DNA of 64,000 bases, from NCBI GenBank assembly GCA_946902875.1, contig OX336351.1, positions 5,095,142 to 5,159,141 on the forward strand. The letters are read 5' to 3'. This document shows positions 1 to 10,339 of the stretch, one piece after another (position 1 is the first letter of the stretch; every line of letters begins with the position of its first letter). The position numbers and the translations under genes were made by a program. The notes under the pieces are model-generated. The model was not told where the DNA came from. It saw only the letters and a list, made by a program, of their open reading frames with translations, and made no database searches. This DNA is from Nematopogon swammerdamellus. Lineage: Eukaryota > Arthropoda > Insecta > Lepidoptera > Adelidae.

Positions 1-769
1 AACGGTGGTCTCGTAGTATGGCCGTGTCACATTCGTGTCCTGATACTATTTTAGTATGGAGATAAAATTAGATTATTAGTATGGGCTCGACACGAATTGG
101 ACACACAGGAACAAATCGAACCGTAGCTCCACAGTATGGCCATGACACATTCGTGTCCTGACAATAATTCATTCTTTCATACTATCAACTCGCAGCGAAA
201 TAATCACTACTCGCGCTCCTTGACTCGCTACCTCAAGCCGCGCTTCCAACGGCGTGATGATACCACGATCTCCGTCCCCGCGCCCGCAAGACGCGCGTCT
301 TCTTACCTCACCTCTCCGCTGTTTCGTACGCGCCCATGTCTTGTTCCCCTCTCACCGCGTGTCAGGATTACCTCATGCTACCTTCCCCGCCTCGGCGCTC
401 TATAGTGTTTTATATGCGAACCAACTGATGTTATTATATTTCTTGTTTGTCTAATTGCGCGTCGTATTGTAATGGCCGTTCGCGCCATTTTATTTCTTAG
501 TGGAGTGTGCAGTCACGCTTGAATTTATTAGGTGATTAGTTAAATTGTAATATAAATTATTTTGTTAATGTTTTAATGAAACGTTTTGATGTTCTATATT
601 TTAGCTTTGAATTACTATTGACTATATATTTATATTTTTTACCTTGTGTGATTCCATCACATGAGTATGTAGGTATAGGTAAGTAACTTGAATTTTTACA
701 TGCTAGTAGCTACCTGCCATCTGACTAGACGAAAACTTAAACAGGGAGTGTACCTACCCACCTAATGTA
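1..769. other. Unassigned non-coding DNA
   Basis: I recognise no gene here. The only structure is a direct repeat of about 30 bp, at roughly 14-44 and 131-162, sharing AGTATGGCC and ACATTCGTGTCCTGA with a few differences. The stretch 200-400 is pyrimidine-rich and GC-richer, and open frames across it look like chance. The last bases, 768-769, are the TA target of the MITE that starts at 770. Confidence 0.5.
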
Positions 770-776
770 TACAGGG

Positions 777-1154
777 TGGTTATTCTTCACATTTTAGGGA
801 TTTTAACTTTATACCATTGGCATCACTAAATTGTTTATGGCAATAACATTATTGTAGGTAGGTCGAAAACTTCATGAGTAGAGAAAAAAAATCCTTTTCC
901 TGACCTACCTCCATATCATATTCACATTCACATACAATCAACCTGACTTGCAACAACCAACCTGTGACAAAGGGAAATTAATCATATTATTCGGAGCAAG
1001 AAGCATTCAAGAGACATTCCATACAAGAAAGGGTCGACCCTGGAAACTACCGAAACCGTAAGCAGAAATAACGACAGAATCACACCTATGGAATGAAACT
1101 AAGGTCAGAAATCCAATCATCATACAGTCCACTTTTCAACGTTCCAAATCACCA
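777..1154 (+). repeat. 5' LTR of BEL/Pao copy 1
   Basis: 378 bp, starting TGGTTATTC and ending AATCACCA. By eye it is identical along its length to 6668-7045. It would carry the element promoter and the start of the transcript. The primer-binding site follows after four bases. Confidence 0.92.
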
Positions 1155-1158
1155 TTTT

Positions 1159-1174
1159 TGGTCCTTCGAGCCGG
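1159..1174 (+). promoter_or_regulatory. Primer-binding site, tRNA-Tyr type
   Basis: The 16 bases TGGTCCTTCGAGCCGG are complementary to the 3' end of a typical metazoan tRNA-Tyr, CCGGCTCGAAGGA plus CCA. The site starts four bases after the LTR, as expected for priming minus-strand synthesis. The tRNA assignment rests on my knowledge of the tRNA-Tyr acceptor stem. Confidence 0.8.
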
Positions 1175-1198
1175 ATTTGTTTTATGCCATAAAATACC

Positions 1199-3745
1199 AT
1201 GAAAAAATACCTTTTACCGAAAACTTCACAGAAAATACGAGAATATGCGGATCGTAGGATCAAAAATGGTGCCTTTGTGGAATATAAGTTAGCGAAAAAC
1301 AATTTAAGTGCGTTATACGATGTTTCGGTAGTGGCAAACCTCAAAGACAGTGATGTAAACATTCGAAATATTTTTCGCGCAAGGTATACGGACATTGAAC
1401 AGTACAAGGCAGACTTCACTAAGGCTCATGTTTCCCTTGAAACCAAGGCAGGGAAAGAGTTTGATTATGAACAACATCAAAAGGATTACGACGAGTTTAT
1501 GAACAAGTTCTATTCCATAAAGGTATGTTATGAGGATTGTTTTGGCAACACGCGTGACAGGTTAGGCACAGTCAAAAGTGAATCAAGCAGTAATTCAAAC
1601 TGTCTGCAACTACCAAAGTTAAAGTTGCCTCAGTTCAACGGTGATGTTACACAGTGGCTAAGCTTCAAGTCAATATATGGTGGTTTAATTCATGACAATG
1701 CTAGTCTCAGTTCAGTTCAGAAGATGCACTATCTGGTGAGTAGTTTAGGCGGAGATGCAGCAAATTTAGTAAGGCATTTGCAAATCAGTGATGGTAATTA
1801 CATTGTGGCGTACGACCTACTAACAAAAAGGTTCGACAATAAGCGGCTTATAGCGGATACTCACTTGGACATATTGTTGAGTTTGCCGAACATTCAATCA
1901 AAGGTGAACACTAACTTGCGTCAGTGTGTAGACAATCTGAAGGAAAATCTCAGGGCATTGGAGACGCTCGACATGCCTGTGAAGGAGTGGAGCTTCATCC
2001 TTCTTCATATAATGCTGAAGAAAATGGACGTTCAGCTGAGGAACGCATTCGAGTTACATGTGAGTGATTTTGAAATTCCTAACTTTGAAAAATTGATTGA
2101 GTTTTTGGAATCGCGTTGCAAGGCTATGGAGTGTTCAACAATGCAGGTTTTACCTAACAAAACGAAGGAAAATATCAATCATCAGAACCGTCCAAGATCC
2201 AGCTACGTGTCGAGTATAGCGGAGCTCTGTCTGTGTTGCAAGAAGGATGCACACGGGTTGCATTCTTGCCAAAAGTTTTTGGCTATGGCTCCGGACGCAC
2301 GCAAGGGTGTCGTCCAAGAAAACAGACTTTGCTATAATTGTCTAAAGCCTCACTCATACAAACAATGCAAGTCAAATAATGTGTGTAAACAATGTAAAGG
2401 ATTCCATAATACGCTTCTACATATTCAAAGGGGTTTTGTTAATAAGCAAAATAATGTTCAATCATCATCTAGGGTCGATTCATCGGGTTCAGGTTCGGAA
2501 GTCAGTAATGGTAATGGTACGGCTGAGGTGTCGTCTCTAAGTTCCACCTTCCAGTCCAATCAACATACAAATAAGGGTTATACTACGGTCATGCTAGCAA
2601 CGGCAATCGTACACATAATGGATAACAAGGGCAAATGGCGTGAAGTTCGTGCACTGATCGACGAAGGCTCTCAGTACAGCTTCATGACTACATCGTGCGC
2701 TAAACGGTTAGGGTTACACGTTACAGCGGATTCATTCCCGGTTTCACCGTTCGGTGTTTACCCGGTGAAATATGTGCATGGTAACGTCTCGTGTCAATTC
2801 AAGTCACGATTCAACAGCGCTCCAATATTCAACGGTAAGGTTTATCTCATGGAACGGCTCACAGCAGATCTTCCTTCTGTGCAACTGCCGGCAGATATGG
2901 TTCAACACTACAAAGGGTTTGATCTCGCAGATCCAACATTCTACAAGAAGGGCAAAATTGAATTTGTTCTAGGGGCTGATTTTCGTGAAGACATTCATCT
3001 TAAATCAGATTGCATCAAAGTTCTTCCTCACCTGCCTTCTGTAGTCAACACTAGGCTAGGGTGGACAGTTTCTGGTTGGCTTACGGTCGATATGAAAATG
3101 GATGACATGGTTTCTTCAAATGTTTCATGCTTTCACGTGTCGTGCGAAGTTGACATTAATAAGTCAATTTCAAGGTTTTGGGAACTTGAAGAGCCACCTG
3201 TCTATAAAAAGGGCATTAGTCCTGAAGATGCCTTGTGCGAAGAGCATTTTCAGTCGACTCACACACGGGATGGGACTGGACGCTTCGCAGTTCAGTTACC
3301 GTTCAAGCATGATCCTCCTGAGTTGGGCAATACAAAGGAGCAAGCACTCAAACGGTTCTCGGCTCTCGAGAAACGCTTGAACAGGGATAAGGTATACAAG
3401 GAAATGTACACGGCATTCATGCAAGACTATGAAGATAAAGGTCATATGTCATTGGTTACTGAAGCAGAGCAAAACAAAGGTTTATACGTCATTCCACATC
3501 ATGGAATTCACAAGGCGAGTAGCAGTACAACAAAATTAAGGGTGGTTTTTGATGCAAGCATGCAATCAGATAATGGTTTTTCTCTCAATGACGTTTTGCT
3601 CCCAGGATCCAAACTCCAGCAGGATATATCACATATTGTTTTAAGGTTTCGCGTTCATGAGGTTGTGTGTACGACGGATATTAAACAAATGTACAGACAA
3701 ATTAACGTACACCCATGTCATCGTCCGTATCAACGGATTTTATAG
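1199..3745 (+). CDS. BEL/Pao gag-protease-RT, N-terminal part, ended by an in-frame TAG
   Basis: 848 codons from the first ATG after a short leader of 44 nt from the LTR. The N-terminal half is gag (DUF1759-like). Cysteine-rich knuckles follow at about residues 344-358 (CLCCKKDAHGLHSC) and 378-410 (CYNC...CKQCKGFH). An aspartic protease lies near residue 485 with the motif LIDEGSQYSF, where E sits at a position often S or T in retropepsins. The reverse transcriptase starts near residue 780 (LRVVFDAS) and includes TTDIKQMYRQI. The frame stops at TAG (3743-3745) inside the RT, straight after PYQRIL. The same frame stays open beyond the stop for 900 codons, so this is a nonsense interruption, not a natural gene end. 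Readthrough cannot be excluded, but nothing supports it. Confidence 0.9.
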   Translation: MKKYLLPKTSQKIREYADRRIKNGAFVEYKLAKNNLSALYDVSVVANLKDSDVNIRNIFRARYTDIEQYKADFTKAHVSLETKAGKEFDYEQHQKDYDEFMNKFYSIKVCYEDCFGNTRDRLGTVKSESSSNSNCLQLPKLKLPQFNGDVTQWLSFKSIYGGLIHDNASLSSVQKMHYLVSSLGGDAANLVRHLQISDGNYIVAYDLLTKRFDNKRLIADTHLDILLSLPNIQSKVNTNLRQCVDNLKENLRALETLDMPVKEWSFILLHIMLKKMDVQLRNAFELHVSDFEIPNFEKLIEFLESRCKAMECSTMQVLPNKTKENINHQNRPRSSYVSSIAELCLCCKKDAHGLHSCQKFLAMAPDARKGVVQENRLCYNCLKPHSYKQCKSNNVCKQCKGFHNTLLHIQRGFVNKQNNVQSSSRVDSSGSGSEVSNGNGTAEVSSLSSTFQSNQHTNKGYTTVMLATAIVHIMDNKGKWREVRALIDEGSQYSFMTTSCAKRLGLHVTADSFPVSPFGVYPVKYVHGNVSCQFKSRFNSAPIFNGKVYLMERLTADLPSVQLPADMVQHYKGFDLADPTFYKKGKIEFVLGADFREDIHLKSDCIKVLPHLPSVVNTRLGWTVSGWLTVDMKMDDMVSSNVSCFHVSCEVDINKSISRFWELEEPPVYKKGISPEDALCEEHFQSTHTRDGTGRFAVQLPFKHDPPELGNTKEQALKRFSALEKRLNRDKVYKEMYTAFMQDYEDKGHMSLVTEAEQNKGLYVIPHHGIHKASSSTTKLRVVFDASMQSDNGFSLNDVLLPGSKLQQDISHIVLRFRVHEVVCTTDIKQMYRQINVHPCHRPYQRIL

Positions 3746-6448
3746 CGTGACCATCCAAACAAAGAAATAAAGGAATACAGTCTGAACACAGTAACATATG
3801 GTGTTACTTCGGCGCCCTATCTGGCTATGCGTTGTGTACGGGAACTGGCTCTATCTAGTCAGGACCAATTTCCCAGAGCGAGTAGAGTTCTACTAAATGA
3901 AATGTTTGTGGACGATGTGGTCAACGGAGCGTCGTCCTTAGAAGAAGCTCTACAACTGAGACAAGAACTCATTGCTCTACTTGCATCTGGTGGATTTGAG
4001 TTACGCAAGTGGTGCAGCAACCACAAGGAATTTTTGTCGGACATTCCTCACGAACATCGGGAAGTACCATTAGACTTCAACATAGAAGGTGGTTACACTA
4101 TCAAGGTGTTAGGGTTGAAGTGGAACTCTGAAAACGATTGCTTCATGTACGATGCAAAAATCGACGATAAGGTGTATACAAAACGTGCTCTACTTTCTAA
4201 CATAGCACGATTATTCGATCCGTGTGGATGGTTAAGTCCTCTCACATTCATGGCTAAGTCCCTAATGCAGGAGTTATGGTTACGTCAGTTGGATTGGGAT
4301 GAGGTGCCTCCACCGGATTTTGTAAAAAAATGGGTATCCTTTACAAAGGGTTTTAGCAATCTTCGGGAAATACGAATACCTCGTCATGTGTTTCCTCACG
4401 ATGCAAAAGGGTTTCAACTTCACGCGTTCAATGACGCATCAGAAAAGGGTTTTGCAGCAGTGGTGTACATTCGTGTCACAGATTTTCATGGTGGTAACAA
4501 AGTGTTTCTTTTCATTGCCAAATCAAAGGTTGCTCCATTGAAGCAACGATTAACTATTCCTCGCATGGAACTGAATGGTGCTCTTTTATCGGCAAAATTG
4601 GTAAAATATGTTCAGAGTTTGTTGACTAATGTAGAGTTTGACAGCATAAACATCTGGTGTGACTCTACTATTGTCTTATCATGGTTAAGGAATCCAGTTC
4701 ACTCACTTCATATGTATGAAGGCAATCGAGTTTCGCAAATTCATGATATGGTCGATCCGTCTGTTTGGAGGTACGTGCCTTCTTCGCTAAATCCAGCAGA
4801 CGCATCATCACGTGGCCTACATCCAGATGAGCTGATCAACCACCACTTATGGTGGGGCCCTCAATGGTTGTGTGAGCATCCAGCATCATGGCCTGTTCGA
4901 CCTAAACAAATTGAGCGCACGGAACCATTCTCCGAGGAGGTAGTTGGTTGTAATGTTGTTCTGGAGAATGTAGAGAATGACTTACTTCTGCGATACAGCT
5001 CTCTGAACCGGTTGTTGCGTGTTTCTGCTCTTTGTTTGAGGTTTAGGAAAAACAGTGCAGTCAATAAAATAGACAGGTCATACAGTTATCTAACATCAGA
5101 GGAATTGGATACAGGTTTATTAAAGTTGGTAAAATTGGTACAAGGTATGGTGTTCTCCAAGGAGATTTCACTCATAAAACAGGGAAAGGGTTTTCAAACA
5201 TGTCTCAAACATCTCGGTCCCTTCATGTACTCTTCGGGGATTATTCGCGTGGGAGGTCGGCTACAGAATGCTGATCTGCCCTACGACTCTAGGCATCCCA
5301 TGATTCTGCCTCGCAGTCATCATTTCACTAATTTACTAATCGATCATTACCATGTCGAGCATTTACATGCAGGTCCAAACCTGCTGCTCTCTATCATGAG
5401 GCAACGCTTTTGGATTTTAGCTGGTCGACAAGCGACTCGACTTAGAGTTTTTAAATGTCATCGTTGCTATCGCTGCAAACCTGTAGCTACAGAACAATTC
5501 ATGGGTAACTTACCGACAGACCGAGTGACATCTACCTCGGCATTCTTGTCGGTAGCGGCTGATTTTGCAGGTCCACTTTTTGTAAAGGAGAGTAATTTAA
5601 GGAAGGCTAGAATAAACAAGGCTTATTTGTGTATCTTCATTTGTATGGCAAGTAAGGCCGTTCATTTAGAACTTGTATCGGATCTATCCAGTGAAGGGTT
5701 CATAGCGGCTCTTCATAGGTTTGTTTCACGTCGCGGTTTGTGTAGAGACATCTACACTGATAAGGGTACAAATTTTCAAGGTACAAACAACAATCTAAAG
5801 GAGGTTTACAGTTTTTTGTCAAAAAACATTGACCAACTGAATATGAATTTGGTCGATCTGAAGATCAAATGGCATTTCAGTCCTGCGTCTGCACCACACT
5901 TCAATGGTATAGCAGAGTCAGCAGTCAAATCTGCTAAATATCACGTAGTCCGAGTTGTAGGAGAGCAAAGGCTCACTTTCGAGGAGCTCTCTACATTATT
6001 TTGTCGTGTGGAGGCCATCCTCAATTCGCGGCCTCTATGTCCCATGTCATCAGATCCTGAGGACACAATGTCACTGACGCCTGGACATTTTTTGGTAGGT
6101 CGTGCGTTGGTAGGTTTGCCAGAACGTGACGTCAGCAACGTTCGTACAAATCACCTATCCAGATGGCATTTACTACAGAAAATGTCACAAGGATTTTGGA
6201 AACAATGGTCTCAGGAGTACCTCCATAACCTTCAACAGAGAACAAAATGGCAAAAATTACAGGAAAATCTATCAGTTAATGATTTGGTTATCATCAAGGA
6301 AGACAACACTCCTCCGCTGCGCTGGAAATTAGGCAGAGTTGCCGAACTACATCCAGGGAAGGACTCTGTCGTCAGAGTGGTCACCGTTAAAACGGCAACT
6401 GGCACGTTGACGCGGCCAGCTATCAAACTTTGTCGATTGCCACAATAA
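3746..6448 (+). pseudogene. BEL/Pao RT C-terminal part, RNase H and integrase, downstream of the stop
   Basis: This continues the upstream frame; the first ATG after the stop is at 3827, giving 873 codons. Counting from that ATG: the RT active site FVDDVV is near residue 26; RNase H shows FNDASEKGF near 200 and WCDSTIVLSWL near 277, with NPADASSRG after it. The integrase zinc-binding region (HHFTN to CHRCYRC) spans about 497-548. The catalytic D, D and E lie in ADFAGP (about 579), YTDKGTNF (about 645) and GIAESAVK (about 697). The C-terminus has the DUF5641-like LGRVAELHPGKDSVVRVV. No further stop or frameshift is seen, so the single TAG is the only lesion I find. Confidence 0.88.
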
Positions 6449-6654
6449 TTCTCATATACATTCGTTTTTATGGTTAAGGACTTTCATATTTTTTACTTTT
6501 CATTACACATTCAAATATTTTCACTATGGTTTTTGTTTTTTTATTTTGCATATGGCATTACGTAAAGTGTTGTTCAAGATTAGACTTCATTTTTAGAGTA
6601 ATTCAACATTTATTCATGGTATAGGCTTAATTGGAAGCCAGCTGAAGCTGTCTT

Positions 6655-6667
6655 CGGGGGGCGGCTA
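6655..6667 (+). other. Polypurine tract of BEL/Pao copy 1
   Basis: CGGGGGGCGGCTA lies immediately before the 3' LTR and is the likely plus-strand primer site. It sits about 206 bp after the end of the pol frame. The bases between show no frame. Confidence 0.65.
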
Positions 6668-7045
6668 TGGTTATTCTTCACATTTTAGGGATTTTAACTT
6701 TATACCATTGGCATCACTAAATTGTTTATGGCAATAACATTATTGTAGGTAGGTCGAAAACTTCATGAGTAGAGAAAAAAAATCCTTTTCCTGACCTACC
6801 TCCATATCATATTCACATTCACATACAATCAACCTGACTTGCAACAACCAACCTGTGACAAAGGGAAATTAATCATATTATTCGGAGCAAGAAGCATTCA
6901 AGAGACATTCCATACAAGAAAGGGTCGACCCTGGAAACTACCGAAACCGTAAGCAGAAATAACGACAGAATCACACCTATGGAATGAAACTAAGGTCAGA
7001 AATCCAATCATCATACAGTCCACTTTTCAACGTTCCAAATCACCA
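6668..7045 (+). repeat. 3' LTR of BEL/Pao copy 1
   Basis: 378 bp, identical by eye to 777-1154. It is followed by the second copy of the CAGGG target duplication at 7046-7050. Confidence 0.92.
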
Positions 7046-7819
7046 CAGGGTGTATCAGGATAGGTTTGAGAAACTTCGGGAATAGAAAGCACTCATTATT
7101 AGAAGAAAAAAATCCTTATCACTCAAATCGAAATTCCATTGTTTTTTTGGTCATACAAAAGTTGGAAATTGTAATAAAAACTCGATGGACAGTGAGACTG
7201 GAGAGTGCAGTGAACTAATTCAGTCCTCTTTTTCTTTTGAGGTCATTGAACTTTCAGTGTTTGGAGTTTACCTACACGCAGTTCAATTGTACTAGTTATG
7301 TATGCAACCTACCCATTTTTATTCATGAGCTAGAATTTATTTTTTATTTAATAAAGGCGGACGTTAACCATCCACCAAATCTTCAAGAATAGATTTTCAC
7401 CAAAAAGTACTGTAAAATGATCGAATCTGGGAAAAAGTTTCAGAGCTTTTCGTCTTCAAATATGGGCCCCTTTCGAACCCTGAAGTTTCGAAAACCTATC
7501 CTGATACACCCTGTATATGCAGCTCTAATTATCGAATAAATTATTTGCTATTAGAAGGTCGTAAATTATGTTAACAATATCGATTCAGTCAGTTAGTCGT
7601 TCTGTCCAATATTGAATCACAGACAGAAAAGCAAACGTACTCTTTAGCTATCTTCTCAGAAGTCATAATAAAATGAGAAAATGTAATATCTTGTCTTCTT
7701 CCAAGAATTTCAACAGTTTCTTAACAAGCTATTTTCAGTCTGCCAACACGCAGATTCCAAGCTCGGCACTAGTTGACACTAAACAAAATATTACTAAAAA
7801 GTTAAATTACAAATAAAAA

Positions 7820-7880
7820 AAATCGACACATCAACAACCCGTTACTTAAAGGCGTCGGGGGACCACTTATTAAATAAAAA
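7820..7880. repeat. Degenerate fragment of the foldback family N
   Basis: GGCGTCGGGGGACC followed by an AT-rich tail resembles the core GGAGTCGGGGGACCGCTAAG of the foldback elements at 11.8, 14.1, 32.6 and 33.6 kb. Neither arm is complete. Confidence 0.45.
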
Positions 7881-7913
7881 CAAAAACACTATATATAATA
7901 TTATACAACGTGT

Positions 7914-8329
7914 CCCAAAACTAGACGTCAAGCGGAAACCAGTGAGTAGGCCACTTTAAGACTACCTAAGGAAAAATAAGAAAAAAAAATCGGAGTCATT
8001 TGTTTTTTTAGATATGAGCATTATTTGAAAAACGTTGAACATTTTATTTAATATTTTTTTGTGATAAAACTATGGGCATTTTGGTTTTATTTGTGTTTTG
8101 CAGAGTTATTTAGGCTACCAATAAAAAAAAATTAACAATTATATTTGCAAATTTGTAGTCGTAGTACCTAAAAATATTGTACGAGATGTCAATTTTCAAA
8201 GTTTAAAAAAAAATGCTCATATCATAAAAAACAAATGACTCCAATTTTTTTTCTTATTTTTCCCTGGGTAGTCATAAACTGGCCTACTCCCTGGTTCCCG
8301 CTTGACGTTGAGTTTTGGGACACCCTGTA
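7914..8329. mobile_element. Palindromic MITE M2, TACAGGGTGTCCCAAAA type
   Basis: About 416 bp. The right end, read inward, is TACAGGGTGTCCCAAAAC; the left end is TACAACGTGTCCCAAAAC. The inverted arms match for well over 65 bp, including CGTCAAGCGG and GAGTAGGCCA, and continue with AT-rich inverted sequence around GGAGTCATTTGTTTTTT. Flanking TA suggests a Tc1/mariner-type target. It has no coding capacity. Confidence 0.75.
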
Positions 8330-9035
8330 TATACACACACGTATATTTTTTATAATTATTTTAAAATGCATAGTTTAAAAGACATAAAAAAGATATACGA
8401 AAATCCCCCCTTATCTCTGAAACAACTGAGTTTTTGAAAAAAAAAATTGGAATGGAAGGACTCTCTCATAGTTTACAGGAAAACCTACACGAAAATCCTA
8501 GGTCTTAAAAAAGTTTTCACGGAAAGCAGAATGTTACGGAACCCTCTCCACGCGAGTTCGACTCGCACTTGCCCGCTTTTTTATTTGGCAATTCTTCCTG
8601 TACAACTTGGAATGTAGCAAACGCTCCCAAGTTCGAGCTTGCAGGTACACTGAAAGAATTAAGTCTGAAAATTGTGTATTAAAACTTTTGCCAATATTCT
8701 CGCGGCAACACTTTGGATTCCTAATTATTTTTGCTACATGAGAGCTTACGCCCCGCTGGAGCATTTTAATCGGCTCTTAGGGAGTTGTCTGCGAACTTTA
8801 AGTAGTTCCCATCTGCTAGTGAGTGAAAATTAAGTTTCCATTAGTTCGGTTTTATGTTTTTGAAACTTGTTCTTATCTGGTTTAGCCTAAAGGTCGACTG
8901 CACGGTTTTTTTTCCACTTGAAGACATTTCAAGTTCATCTTCATTTGAAATCAGTTTTTGTCTTTTATGTTTCTCATCCTATATGCTGATTTGGCTATGG
9001 TTGTAATCGTTATATAAAAAAAAATGAAAAACATT
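8330..9035. other. Unassigned DNA with a fragment of a dispersed repeat
   Basis: Around 8460-8580, CACGAAAATCCTAGG through GTTCGACTCGCACTTG matches the repeat seen again at 44035-44125. I recognise nothing in the remainder. Confidence 0.45.
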
Positions 9036-9352
9036 TCTAAGCAACAAACTCCACCATCTCCGCACCACGCGCACTGGGCGGGGATTGCATCCCTACACGC
9101 TGCACTTACCGCGGACACCCGCGGATGCGTACCAATCGGGTCTGCAGATCTTTCCTCTACAGAACCGGTAAACTCTGGAACGCTCTCCCTGATTTTCTAC
9201 CCAATGACAGTCTCGGGTTCTTCAAGAGGTGCGTGAATAGGCACCTGTCAGGCCGGCATGGCATTCGCTACCCCCCGCATACGTCTGAATGTCCATGGGA
9301 ACCATTAGACACATTATGGGTGGATATGCGCCACATGTCGCGTTTTCAATAA
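9036..9352 (+). pseudogene. LINE ORF2 C-terminal fragment (Jockey/CR1-like)
   Basis: Translation gives MRTNRVCRSFLYRTGKLWNA and then FFKRCVNRHLSG, the pattern FLxRTGKLWNxLP...FKxxVxRxL that ends the reverse-transcriptase ORF of many insect non-LTR retrotransposons. The upstream part (9036-9124) codes for the preceding PPSP...TTRTGRG...HPYT region only with frame changes, so the copy is decayed. Related tails lie at 12.8, 28.3, 30.6, 31.7, 36.6 and 61.7 kb. The clade name is inference. Confidence 0.7.
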
Positions 9353-9377
9353 AAAAAAAACCTGTCATGTCAGCGTA

Positions 9378-9640
9378 AAACACCGCGGTGAACTAAGTTT
9401 CATGTCAGTGCTTCCGGTATTTTCTGGTCGTGCCTGCTACACTGCGCTGGTCGAAAAACAGGAACTATTACGGGCGGGTTAAAATCCTACCACCTAGTAA
9501 GGTAAGGAGGGAATTAAGGGGCCTACAGTTTTACGTGGAATACGAGCCAGCGTCAGCCTCAAACGGTCGAACGGTCACTCATTCGATTTCTGACCGCATC
9601 CAGGTGTCTAAGGATCACGATAGGCGGTCAACTGATCGCA
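9378..9640 (-). repeat. SINE: 5S-like head plus body A, reverse and decayed
   Basis: Read on the - strand, this carries the diverged 5S-like head and GAGGCTGAC, then TTCCACGTAAAACTGTAGG, then the ACTAGGTGGTAGG block and the start of body A. It is the same combination as at 20270-20512 and 46861-47245, but shorter and more diverged. No coding is expected. Confidence 0.65.
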
Positions 9641-10339
9641 CCCACCACATTTTTTTGTTTAACATTAGTTTAGCTAGCAGACGTTCAGTTTGTTAAAACG
9701 TACCTAACTGCTTTTCTCCACAATATAAAAACAAATATTTGTATTATTCTAACGAATGCGCCTTTTGCCGTACTTACAACTCTTATAAGCGTAGATATAA
9801 GTATAAACTCTTAACATGCCTAAGCTTTGTTCTTACACAAAAAAGGTCAACGTACGAACAACGAAACGGCGCATCGGAGAGCGACTAGCAACTTCATCCA
9901 TAAAATAATAAAGTAAAACTCCGCACAACACCAATTTGCATACAGATGTATGGCCGCGGGTCGGATCCGCGAAGTTCCGTAAAAGGGCCCCGAGGACTAA
10001 GCAAAATGGCGCCTAGGCCATACGGCATTTGCATTTGTCGTATTTGAATAATCTGTGAACGTACACGAGTCGATGTGTTTAATAGAATTTAATTGGTCGG
10101 AAAGCGATGGAGAGGGGACGCCATGAGAGGTTGTTGGTACACGGGTACACGTGATTGGGTAGGACATGTTATTTCAGGATGTTTGCGAGTGGGTAGTTAC
10201 AAAAACACGTGTATAAGGAGCATATTCAAAATGGCGGACGGCCTTGTATTATCGGATAATTCCTCCAGTACTGAATCATCAAACAGTTAAAAGTTATCCA
10301 TCGCAGCGGCGAGCCGCGCACATCAAATTCAGACATCCA
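9641..10339. other. Unassigned DNA, no feature seen
   Basis: Mixed composition, with a GC-richer stretch at 9950-10010 (GCGGGTCGGATCCGCG). Short frames at 10093 and 10226 show no domain. The last eight bases, GACATCCA (10332-10339), resemble the target site of the next element. Confidence 0.4.

Larger units (their letters stand above)
777..7045 (+). mobile_element. BEL/Pao LTR retrotransposon, copy 1
   Basis: A full-length 6.27-kb element with 378-bp LTRs starting TG and ending CA, a primer-binding site, a gag-pol reading frame in one frame, and a purine-rich tract before the 3' LTR. It is flanked by a perfect 5-bp target duplication, CAGGG, at 772-776 and 7046-7050, the length expected for BEL/Pao. 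Domain order is gag, zinc knuckles, protease, reverse transcriptase, RNase H, integrase. The LTRs read as identical, so insertion was recent. One in-frame TAG at 3743-3745 breaks the polyprotein, so this copy is unlikely to be autonomous. No envelope gene is seen. Confidence 0.93.
770..7515. mobile_element. MITE M1 (TA target), split by a BEL/Pao element
   Basis: The left end TACAGGG (770-776) continues after the BEL element as TGTATCAGGATAGG from 7051. The right end, 7477-7515, reads GTTTCGAAAACCTATCC followed by TGATACACCCTGTA, an imperfect inverted repeat of about 38 bp. With the BEL element and one copy of its target duplication removed, M1 is about 472 bp, flanked by TA (768-769 and 7516-7517). 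A TA target suggests a Tc1/mariner-type MITE; the superfamily is inference. No transposase is visible inside. Confidence 0.75.

Noticed and set aside
3102..3380. Alternative frames inside both BEL polyproteins
   Set aside because: Out-of-frame shadows of the gag-pol frames.
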